A stretch of 64,000 nucleotides of DNA from Agarophyton chilense (lineage: Eukaryota > Rhodophyta > Florideophyceae > Gracilariales > Gracilariaceae). A program made the translations under genes and the position numbers. This document shows, piece after piece, positions 54,683 through 64,000 of the stretch. The stretch covers positions 558,001 through 622,000 of the forward strand of contig JARGXX010000080.1 in assembly GCA_030374765.1 (NCBI GenBank). Reading direction: 5' to 3'. Each line of letters opens with the position of its first letter. Position 1 is the first letter of the stretch. The notes under the pieces were generated by a model. That model ran no database searches. It had not been told where the DNA came from and saw only the letters and a list, made by a program, of their open reading frames with translations.

Positions 54683-56690
54683 AGTCTTGCTTGTATTTTG
54701 GAGCATTATCGCACGAAGTACTGGTCGTGCACTCGAAGAGTAAACATATGCGCTAAGCTCTGTTGGTTAGATAAATATTTTATTATCTACATTATTTTAA
54801 TGCAAGAAGTTTACTGTAGTGGTCTACATTATTGATTGGCTCGGAGATCTCGCCTTTCCACTCAGTAAATATGCCCCAACCAGAGTTCTTGTGGCTTTCA
54901 ATCTTTTCCGTTTGCGCGTGTTACCACTGTCTCTAGCGATTGTGCCGCGTTATCCGCAGTAGACATATCGACCACGCTTTATCAAGAGAACTACAACCGC
55001 TGCTAGCGTCTGTTTATTACGATTTACGTATTCTCGCCTTCGTATAGGGGGTTTTCTACTTTTTTTCTTTTGACTCCCGTGCCACACTCCACGCTCGCCT
55101 TCCTGCGTGCCCGTTTTCTCTTTTTCTCACTCTCGTGGTTGGTTACCCTTTTTACAACAATACCATTTGTCTGACTTTTTTTTACTCCAACCTTCCTGCT
55201 TTTCACGCAGGTTCGAATTGGGTTTACACTTTAACTTCCTCTTGCATTCCCGGAGAGGCTTCGTTGATATGTTACACTCCTGAAGAGAAGAAATTGAACG
55301 TTTTCCCGTTGTCTCGTCTCTGAACCTTGCACCACATATTCACATAAATAATTTATATGGAGAGACTGCCATTGAAGCATGCATTGCCGAGATAAAATGT
55401 TCGAACGGTGTTGTGTTTGTTCGTTGATGCAATCGCATCGCATTATTCAGAGACAGAGAAAAATATTATGTTATTTAGATGGTTGAATAAATTTCCTCCA
55501 AGTTTTCTCGAGTATCACTGTCTGACAAATTAGCAACGCTCAACGTAGTGGAAGTTTGACTGTCATGTCCATACGTGACAGGGTCTTTCACGCCATTGTT
55601 TGTAACGTCCTTAGTATTTTGAGAACTATTTGCCTCATGATAGGGTCAGAAGCCTTCTTGGGCATTTTATTAATCTGTGAAATAATCAATAGCTTTTTAA
55701 TTGCAAAATTTCACAGCTGAAAACTTCTCTCTGCCGAGAAGCTCGAATTGATTCTTGACAAAAGTCTGTCGACGATTATTTTTGACAACAACTTCGACTT
55801 TTGATCCACCTCCGGAAATGACTACTGTTTATCGTTATGATAAAAAGGAGAGTTCACAGTTGCTTTTTAATGTAACCAGGCTTGCTCGGGCTTTGATTTT
55901 CTTTCGTACTACACCTCGTGAATCACTCATTATTGACATGGTAGATCAATTTTGAAAGAGAGGAGTAAAGTTTAGGTTGTTTACTTACAATATCTTGAAA
56001 ACATTTTATTGTGTGAGAGGTTATTTAAGTCCTTAAACCTGAACAAAACTGGCACACAAATCCCTCTTTCTTCTACGTGGCAGAACAGTTGTCTTGGATA
56101 GCCATTTTTGGATTTTGACCGTAGACATTCCGCCCTAAAACCGTACTTAATAACGAAATTGAAAAGAACTCTACTGATGGGGGTGCTCTAAATGAGAGAA
56201 ACGGGACATAATCGTGTCGCAGAAATGCTCTCGAGTCAATATATTACGCTCCCTGAACGCCTCCAGCTCCCTTTTTTCTCCCCGCTCCCACCTCGCCACG
56301 TTTCTTAACATGGCTAACAAAACACATCGATCGCTACCAGTTTCCATTAAGCCCTCTTTCTCTAACCCTATTTCAAACCTGCTTTGCACGCATCCACCTG
56401 CGTTACCACCCCCACCATTTATGAAACAATACCCTGCAAACAAGACTCTCACACTGCAGCCAATCTTGGTTAATCTCAGATTTTTCCTTTCGCTACCCCC
56501 CCATCTTCAACTACAGGCTGCGCACCTGTCATATAAACATCCACACAAGCAAAGCGCTTCCGCTTTCGCGACCAACTATAAGTGCTGCTATTGTGCTCTG
56601 TGTTGACCTGTGGTGGGCACACAGCAGCATGTTGAAAGACTTAGGAGCCCTTTGAACAGGACTAAGATTTGTTGGTTACCCCTATCGCTA
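54683..56690. other. No identifiable gene
   Basis: AT-rich sequence with short frames. A stretch near 55.76-55.95 kb (TTVYRYDKKESSQLLFNVTR) looks protein-like but has no family and no continuation. No RNA genes or terminal repeats seen. Confidence 0.4.
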
Positions 56691-56699
56691 AAGTCTGTT

Positions 56700-57510
56700 T
56701 CAAACTACTAGAAGACGACATGGAAGACTTAATCCGATCCCTTCAAGAAGATCTGTGTGGATAGGTTTTCAGCGGACAAGAGAGACGCTCGTGTGTGAGA
56801 AATGCAAGACGAATATGGAGAAAGAGAGCAGCTGTTGGACGATACAATTGTTCAAGTAGACAAATGAAAGTGATTATTTTTTAGGAGAAGAGAGAGAAGC
56901 AACTTTCGAAAGATCGTAAGCTGCAAGAGGCAAAAGAAGTATTGCGTTATCGAGCTTTTGAAGCGTCAGCGTCGTCAAAATAAATGCAGATCCACTTCCT
57001 ACGATAGTAAAAGCTCAAGCGACACGGATCCTCAAATGATAGTCATCGCGATGTAAATAGAAGCATGGAAGGTGGCCGAGAACGCAAGGAAACGTATCGA
57101 AGAAGACAGTCTCGGTTTGGAGAAAACCCATATGGACCCAAAAAGGCCAAAACTGCAAAAAAGGATCACATGGAGTCCCAGCGTCTGGATTCGAACTAAA
57201 AACAAGAAAACCTCGAAGAGCGACTATTCGAAGCAGATATCAAGATGAGACAAGAATAGCAAGAATAGCGCTTTCTTGCGTTAACCGATCGCAAATCTTT
57301 AATAGAAGTCTGCGGGGAGTTATGCAAAAAACCCAGCACCAAATAGCTTTTGAACCGGTTCAAGAGCCTCTCTACTGTCTACAGAATCACTACACTACAT
57401 ATCATTTCCAAAAAGTTCATAAACTCAGGCTTTCGAACTCAAGCTACCGTCGCCGGATATGCTACATCATCACTCGAAGGTTAAAAGCTGGTGTGCTCAG
57501 CGAATAACGG
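56700..57510 (+). pseudogene. Gag-like or coiled-coil relic, unassigned
   Basis: Fragments on the plus strand read charged and helical: MEDLIRSLQEDLCG, VREMQDEYGEREQLLDDTIV, RREKQLSKDRKLQEAKEVLR, then RFLALTDRKSLIEVCGELCK. The text suggests a decayed coiled-coil or gag protein. Several breaks separate the pieces. No conserved domain is present to settle which. Confidence 0.3.
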
Positions 57511-58430
57511 CGCAATGCCGTTGAACCGAGCTGGCACTTTACCCTCCTAGCTTAGGAGCGTCTTAAGGTAAACCACAAACCTGAACAGATGAATAGAACA
57601 TAAACCGGCCACTTTCCAAGTTTTAATTTCCTCTTTGTGTCTCGACTGGTAAACTGAAACTCGATATCTTTGTAGCTCCACTCTACTGCATCTCTAAAAG
57701 GGCTCATGCGCATGTTATAGTTTTCCTGTTCCAATGTAGCGAGGCTTCGAAGAAACACTACTTGTAACAACGCCCTGAGCATGTATGCTTAGCGGCTATA
57801 GATACAGTACTTCTTTCCCTCAATGCTGAGGTGGGTCGAGAGCATTTCATCCATTTTTCTTTTATTATATAGGGTAAGGCCATTGTACGGTCCTCTTTAG
57901 ACCTACATATATGAAATATCAAACTATACTATTCGGGATGCATATTGATTCGAATGATCGAAAATCATCGATATGCGGCATTCATGAGCTATTCTTGGTA
58001 CTGTACTCCATAACGAGATGCTACGAGAACAATTCTTCACGAGAAAATTGGAAATCAGGAATTATTTAATTGTACTGTACTACTGTACGCCTGCACGGAG
58101 TGACCACCAAATAATTAATCTGTTTGTTTTAAAAAAAAACCTTTATGTCACATTACAGTGTGGACATTGCAGTACAATAGCTCCTTTGCCTCCTGTCCCA
58201 ATAACGAGCGCTTGACCTCTGCTGGAGAAGGCAGAGGCAAACCAGCAAGTAACCCACCAACATCGCGGTGTTTGCTAGGAATTCTAAATTCGTTATCGAT
58301 AAAGTAGCAACTATAGCATCAGCTCTATTTGCGTCGGAGACATAGCTTTTGTTTCGAGGATCTTTTCTATTATTGCACCGTTTTTCACTGTTAGTCGTTT
58401 TGTTTTGTTTGTTTGTTTTCTTGTTGTTCT
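57510..58430. other. No gene identified
   Basis: Only short open stretches. A T-rich block near 58380-58440 (many TTTG and TTGTT units) is low complexity. Nothing I can name. Confidence 0.4.
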
Positions 58431-58432
58431 TT

Positions 58433-58867
58433 TTAGTTTTGCGCAGGGTTGTCGAGTTGATCCCATATTTCGTACGTAGTGCAGTATCTGGACCACCGTC
58501 TGGGATCTACAGGTCTCATTGCCTTCATCAGGATGCACTGGCCTTTTACCTCACACAACTTTTCTTCCAAGGATAGTCGGTTGCAGCGCGACAAGTGCTC
58601 CCTGCGGTGCTTTTTAAGGACAACCACTCTGCTACCGACCACTACAGTAATCAGTGAAATACCCCATACATCGTCAGGTTGGGTTAGGGTTTGGTATATA
58701 AGACAGTGAATCCTATTATGGCCAAAGAGTACGCTTCTTTGGCTGGTAGCAGTTACATCTGGTTCACAAATCTGGATTTTCCTAAAGTCTATGAATCCAA
58801 AGCAGTTTGTTACTGGCGCATCTTCGTCATTAACTAAATCAGCTAACATTTGAGCTTTTTTGTACAA
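58433..58867 (-). pseudogene. PIF/Harbinger-type transposase fragment
   Basis: A minus-strand frame reads NCFGFIDFRKIQICEPD, then FGHNRIHCLIYQTLTQPDD. In PIF/Harbinger (DDE_Tnp_4) transposases the usual text is GFIDGT followed by a spacer, then Y-x-G-H-K-R-x-H-x-L-K-F-Q and the P-D-G turn. The first catalytic Asp (F-I-D) is kept, but later catalytic blocks are not recognisable and no terminal repeats are seen. About 144 residues remain out of an expected 350-400. Confidence 0.5.
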
Positions 58868-60285
58868 GATCCGTCCGAAACGTTGTTAAAAGATGTTGAT
58901 GGGCAGAGTAAAATATCTCCAGCCTTTCTCAAAATCTTTCTGACAGATGCTACGAGAGCATGCCTATATCAACCATCTAAATGTAATTGCTAAACGTCTT
59001 AATAAAATAGATTTGACGTTATGATGTCAGAAAAGAATAAAGAGCGAGCTACAGATCTATTATTCCATCCGATCAAGCCTGACATGATTGGGATCTCGTG
59101 CAAACGAAAGCAAACATAATGTAAGCCATCTGATTTGCTGTACGTGTTAAGATTGAAACTATTGAAGTGGATACAGTATTTCGCGAATAATTGTTCGACC
59201 AAATCAAAAGAAAAGGGATAGACTTAAAATTTCCACCAGCGCAATTGTGAGGACCATTTTCTTTTTTTTAAACATACCCTTGTTCGCCAACTGCTAAAGT
59301 CGTCATGCCTCATTTAACGTTGAAACGGTAGGGCGTATTTCGTCGCTCCGATAAGTCAAACTGGACGCATGCCTACATTGATGCGGTAATCTTTCTTGCA
59401 ACAGCAAAGCGTTTTCATCGTTAAATCGACGAAGATTCCGAAGGCAAAGAGTTAAAGTATGAATTTTTCTTTGGTACTTGTGCTCAAACAACCCTCTTAC
59501 TGTGTCTTAGTCAAAATTAATTTTGCGTAAAGTGTTGTCTTTACGATATGTCTAAAATACGGTTATGTTTTAATCCAGAGACTGAATAGGGATGACTATT
59601 TCCGGATGCTTGACGAAAAATTGACGCCTCTGCGTTTCGTCGACTAAAGCTTTACTCCACCTCCTCGTGGTTTCGACTGGGCAGCGTAAACTGGCTAACA
59701 GAGTAAGTCAAGGAGGGATCCTTGTTGGAGAGGGAATTACTCAGGCCTTCAAATGCCAGTGATCCCTATTATGTTGCTGTGTTTCTCAGATTTCTTGAGA
59801 CTTGTTTGAATTTTCTGAGAAAATTAAATTACCTGTGTTTTAAGGCCCGGTGTTGCAGTTTGCTAGTGAAAATTTATTTTTTAAGGCTCTGTTCGACGAA
59901 ATGCAGAGCTTAAGAGGGGTTTCCGTATGGGATGTTGTCCATTGGGCTTCATTGGAGTTGCTTGTGTCAGAGTCCGGAAACGGATTTATGTAAGGTCTTT
60001 TCTTATTTGGGTGACCAGCGGATTTTTCCCACCTGCGCAAGTTTTTCGTCGCAATCTTGGAGGTTGCGTGAAGGTCGTATCTGGCTGGGGGTTCTGCATG
60101 TTTTTAATCGAGGTTTATAATGTTTTTTGAAGTTATATATCGTATTTAACGGGTTTCTTGTGATATTGGTGTTTGGTTTTTGAAGGATTTCTGAAGAACA
60201 ATTGTTCAAATTTCTCTACCATGCGCCTGCCGTAATGAAACAGGCCGGGGGTGTTTAAAGAAAAGAGGTCTGACCAGTAGTAACT
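58868..60285. other. No gene identified
   Basis: AT-rich sequence with frames shorter than about 70 codons on both strands. No domain, RNA gene or repeat that I can support. Confidence 0.4.
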
Positions 60286-60834
60286 ATGGGTAGTGTTATC
60301 GAGGCACAAATCTCAGGGATCTGGCGGATACGAGGCCCAGACCTAGTTCTACTTGCAACGGGGTCCGGTGAGAGCTGGACCTATTTAGGCCACGCGCTAA
60401 GCCTGGAACAGCCCTCCTTAAAGCACAAGCATGAACAACGGGTTAATGTGGTCCCGAGAACGGTACGGCTTCGCCGTTCTTAGAGATGATGGACCAGTAC
60501 AAATAAAATTTCAAACTGCAGGGCTCTCGAGCAGAAAATCGAGGGCACAGGGGAACATGCCTTGGGCATCGTAAGAGAAGCTTTTCGAGATAGGCTTTCA
60601 GTTTAACTTGGAGAAAATTCACAGAGCAAAAACGCTCTCCTTCTTGTAATTAGAAATGAGATACCGGAAATCCCTAAAGAGGGTGAGGTGGATGTCTTAA
60701 TCCATTGCATTGAAGATAACACATACCCATAAAGTGTCGGGGGGAGTCCGTCGAAAGCGGGGGCTTCTAAAGTAGTAGCAAGTACTCGAATTGTTACCAT
60801 CCCAAATCAAAAACCTCGAGGGCGTTCTAAAGGC

Positions 60835-61540
60835 ATGATGAGGAGCATAGAGGGTGAATCCTTTATTGAATACGAGTCCCAGTCCACTCCGGATTTTGAC
60901 TGTGAAAAAGAAGCTACTACAAGTCTCAGGAAAATTCAGAAAATTCTTTCATTCATGGAGGAATCGGAGAAGGCGCAAAAACGCATGACTAAAGACATTA
61001 AGGAATTGAAGGAATCGCCGGAGAGTTCAAAGAAGAATTACAAGATGGAAGATGTCTTAGTCGACGTCAGACAGGCCATGGAAGGGGTTGTTGTCGATTC
61101 CGGCAATGGTTTTGGGTCAGAATCCGACGACGATGAGGAGGGAATTTCGAGCTTCTCAAGAAAGGCTTTGAATTCGAAGCGGCAGAGGGCGAAAAAAAAG
61201 TTCTGTGTTGCTTACGCTAGCAAAACTTTTCCTGAACAATAAGTTTCTGTTGACAGTAATGAAGAGGAAGATATGCTCTGCAAAGCCCTGACGAATTATC
61301 AGACGGTCTCTGCGTGGGTTGAAGCTCGTCAATTGACGGGCATTCGGAACATCCGGAAAGCTGCAACGTTGGCTCGAGTTATTGACTGCCTCTTTAACTC
61401 GTTGGGCGTTTTGCGCGCTGAAAATGAGTTGGCGGTGGAGTCGGCAATTCGAAGGTTGGCGGCAGTGGCAATGGTTGAGTAAACAGGCAACTGGGAAGCG
61501 GCCAGAGATCTCAAAGAAAAGCACGAAGATTTGATAAGCG
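60835..61540 (+). pseudogene. Gag-like charged region of RT element
   Basis: The plus strand reads SLRKIQKILSFMEESEKAQK, KDIKELKESPESSKKNYKM, an acidic run (SESDDDEEG), then LTNYQTVSAWVEARQLTGIR and LARVIDCLFNSLGVLRAENE. The charged helical text ahead of reverse transcriptase suits a gag or nucleoprotein part, but no zinc knuckle is seen. Fossil. Confidence 0.45.
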
Positions 61541-62254
61541 AGTGAATGAAGCGTAAGCTCTACAAGTTGGCAAAATTACGTAAGGAATTTAATGAAGATA
61601 AGTTAGCCTTGTGAACGTGCTTCTTATTGCAGGGGCGTTCGATTTACATGCCGTGGATAGAAAGAAAGAAAGCGCACGACCATGACAAAAGGGGAGACGC
61701 AAGATGAAAATGCAAAGTATACTTGAGGGACTTCGAAGTGGGCTTCATTTCTTTTATGCCGGGCATATCTACCGCGTTCTACCGATACAAGAGAGAAACG
61801 CTGTCCAAAGCCTGTCGAGAAGTTTCTAGCAAGTCATCGGGGATGACTCATTTTGCCAGAATTATTTCGTTGCGGAGGAGTCCGTAGGAGATGTTGGGTC
61901 TACATTGGAAAACAGTAACCCATATCAATGGGTCTGGCTGAATCTGGACCGTATATCATTGCCAGAAAATGGTCGGGCAGCCTCGGCTGATATTATCTAA
62001 TTACTACCGGGAGATATACAGCTACTTTATATGACGAAAGAAATCATTGGAAGATATGAAGAGGTGAAGATAACTAAGAAGCCATGTTGCGGAATGAAGG
62101 CGAAGGATGATTATAACCTGATAAGAAAATTGGTTATAGGTGGGCTAATAGATTTGAGGAAGGAAAAACTGGAATTTGTGAACGGGGTTTTGCGGTCCCT
62201 AAAATAGATGGAAAACAAAGGCTTATATTTGACGCCCGGATCGCTAAACTTCAG

Positions 62255-62967
62255 TGTAGTATTCTACTATGTCTGGGAATCCGATAGGTTGGTTTTTCGC
62301 GAAGTCGCAGTTGGAACTCATGAGTGAGTGTTATCATCAGAATTGTGATATGAAGCGGCATCCTGCATGGGATACCTAGCAGAATGTCTTAGTGGAACAC
62401 GTGGCGTCATGGGTCGAGTGGCTTACCATGGCGCGCGCATAGTTGCGACCTTTCCTAGTGGAATGCCAAATTGGCAACGGCGCATGAAGTGGCGATCTAC
62501 TCGGAGGGCTTTACTACCCTTTGTAGCTAGACGTCTATTAGGGACCATACCCATACAGTGGTTTAGCTAAGTGCCTGACCACTGGGTATTATTTATTTAT
62601 TTATTTGGGCACTCACCCTGGTACACAGTATATAGTGTACCAGAGGTGAGCGCCGACTCCAAGTAAAGGAGACAACATGGGCATCATGACTATTCTGTTC
62701 CTCGCTTAGGATTCCTTAACCGGAGATCCGGACGAGCTATAATAGATAGTCAGCCCCCAACCACTTCACGAGCCGTCTCGTACCTACGTTCCATCAACGT
62801 TTTACAGTTGCACTGTTCACCCTCGCTGGCGAGTAGTGGCCTTACACCCCACTTCCAGCTCGCTGCTGTTGTAGCTCTACCACCCCTTTTCCATCGCCGC
62901 AAGCGACCCATCGGCAGTCCGAACGCTGTCGCAGGTGTCTGCTCTCTCCGCTAGAGCGGATACTACA
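62255..62967 (+). repeat. Solo LTR (713 bp), same family as 40766-41431
   Basis: It starts TGTAGTATTCTAC and ends ATACTACA, with a perfect target duplication TTCAG at 62250-62254 and 62968-62972. It is longer than the other copy because of an extra stretch of about 45 bases near 62.43-62.5 kb. It interrupts the reverse-transcriptase part of the surrounding element. Confidence 0.93.
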
Positions 62968-63180
62968 TTCAGTTGACTGACCCACCAAAGATAGAGCATC
63001 CTAATCCAGAACATCTAGCGAGATTACAAATCCCGGTAAAACAAACGCTTTATGTTGGAAGGTCAGAAATGGACAACCAATATAATCGTATGAAACTACG
63101 GAAATGGACGAATACGTGTTTTGGTTTGCCAGCAATCGAATTCGGACGGAAAAAATATTCTCCGTTATGCTTTCAATGCC

Positions 63181-63625
63181 TGTGAAGGAGCAACGATTAC
63201 GGTCGAGTCCTGGTAGCCTCCAGGGCCTGAGGTATCATAGAGACGCGTCGTGGACTGGCCGACCTCAGCTGGACACATTTAGATAATTATTTTATTTTAT
63301 TTAGTGTGATAGAATAGCTTTACAGTGCAAGGGAGATCCCAGCGCCTCGCCGTTGATATTTACCTGGCTCGAGTGACGCTTTTCCCTTAGAATCAGGTAG
63401 GCACCAGTACGATACTAAATAACCCTCTTTGGTAAATTAGTTCCACTGATTGGTCTTCAAGCCATCGTTTCCGTAGCTCCGACCTGTAGGAATATGCAGT
63501 AAACGCCAGCCCATTGCACCAAGTACTCTGGGAGTGCCGCCGTCAAGGATACGAACTTTAGGACCCGCTCTACCACGCTACCCCACGTAAGACCAGTACG
63601 CTGACCTACCAGTCATTGCGTTACA
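63181..63625 (+). repeat. Solo LTR (445 bp) of the 39.5-50.3 kb chromovirus family
   Basis: It starts TGTGAAGGAGCAACG and ends GCGTTACA. A perfect 5-bp target duplication ATGCC (63176-63180 and 63626-63630) flanks it. It is closely similar to the chromovirus LTRs at 39498 and 49886. The T-arm block is at 63544-63583. It lies inside the same reverse-transcriptase region as the neighbouring solo LTR. Confidence 0.94.
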
Positions 63626-64000
63626 ATGCCCATGGGATGGTCACCCTCTGTCTTTGTTGCTCATAAGATCCATTTATAAATCTTAGCTCGCGCCAAGCTC
63701 TCCATCGACGACTCGGTAGCGAATTCAATATCCATAGGCGAATAAAAATTTGGAGCGTACGTGGATGATTATTTTTCGTTCGAAACGAGCAAGGAGATGT
63801 TGGAAAGATATTTGTGCGCCGTGATGAAGATTCTGAGCATAGACACTTGCTTTCGCAGACGACAAATGTATTATGGCCTACTGAAGAAGGAAGTACAAAA
63901 GTCTTGGCAGTTGAAGTCGGTGAAAAAATATTAATTATATAGCCAGAAAAAATGAGAACGCTGATAACAATTACAAAAATCTACTGAAAAAGAAGATATG

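Larger units (their letters stand above)
60286..64000 (+). mobile_element. Unclassified reverse-transcriptase element, hit by two solo LTRs
   Basis: A gag-like charged region (about 60.8-61.55 kb) is followed by reverse-transcriptase text. VPKIDGKQRLIFDARIA ends at the first solo LTR (62255). TDPPKIEHPNPEHLARLQIP resumes at about 62.97 kb. MGWSPSVFVAHKIHL and YVDDYFSFETSKEMLERYL lie beyond the second LTR (63626 onwards). The palm motif Y-V-D-D is present. The right end is outside the window. The family is not Ty3 or Copia as far as I can read; the long spacing and D-A-R motif recall reverse transcriptases reported from protists, but I cannot place it. Broken fossil. Confidence 0.6.

Overview
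This window looks like transposon-dense nuclear DNA of a eukaryote. There are no operons, ribosome-binding sites or phage genes. Most of the 64 kb is made of LTR retroelements in different states of decay, nested in one another, with a few DNA transposons and only two convincing host genes. The mix of Ty3/gypsy chromoviruses, Copia, Tc1, piggyBac and PIF/Harbinger relics, and the intron-free, compact host genes with a close TATA box, would suit a protist or alga. A red alga is my best guess, but I cannot prove it from the sequence.

Layout. Positions 1-8260 hold most of a minus-strand chromovirus (gag, protease, RNase H, integrase, very long linker, chromodomain, 5' LTR); its other end lies before the window. 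From 8261 to 10939 is the 3' end of an opposite-strand relative: an antisense reading-frame region, a polypurine tract and an LTR. From 10940 to about 15150 is an old plus-strand gypsy-like relic, with a solo LTR (14212-15094) inverted relative to the LTR at 10052-10939. From 15 to 18.8 kb I recognise little beyond a 45-bp minisatellite. A secreted cysteine-rich protein gene lies at 18794-20113 (minus) and a small coiled-coil protein gene with a TATA box at 21933-22364 (plus).

A young, nearly whole Copia-type element with 88-bp LTRs fills 23165-27774. A decayed Tc1 transposon follows (27881-29410), then an unidentified decayed region (to about 31.5 kb) and a minus-strand Copia-like relic (31.8-35.2 kb). 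A second Copia-like relic (about 37.1-39.5 kb, plus) is cut by a complete-length but broken chromovirus (39498-50332). That chromovirus itself carries a solo LTR (40766-41431) and an antisense reading-frame region between pol and its 3' LTR. From 50.3 to 60.3 kb the sequence is mostly unidentifiable, with a piggyBac relic, a second Tc1 element (53382-54680) and a PIF/Harbinger relic. The last 3.7 kb is an unclassified reverse-transcriptase element hit by two solo LTRs, each with a perfect 5-bp target duplication.

The most interesting points are the antisense reading-frame regions of the chromoviruses, an antisense tRNA-like T-arm in one LTR family, an unusual primer-binding site shared by two otherwise different chromoviruses, the inverted LTR pair, the 88-bp-LTR Copia element with a strong strand composition bias, and the secreted three-repeat cysteine-rich protein.
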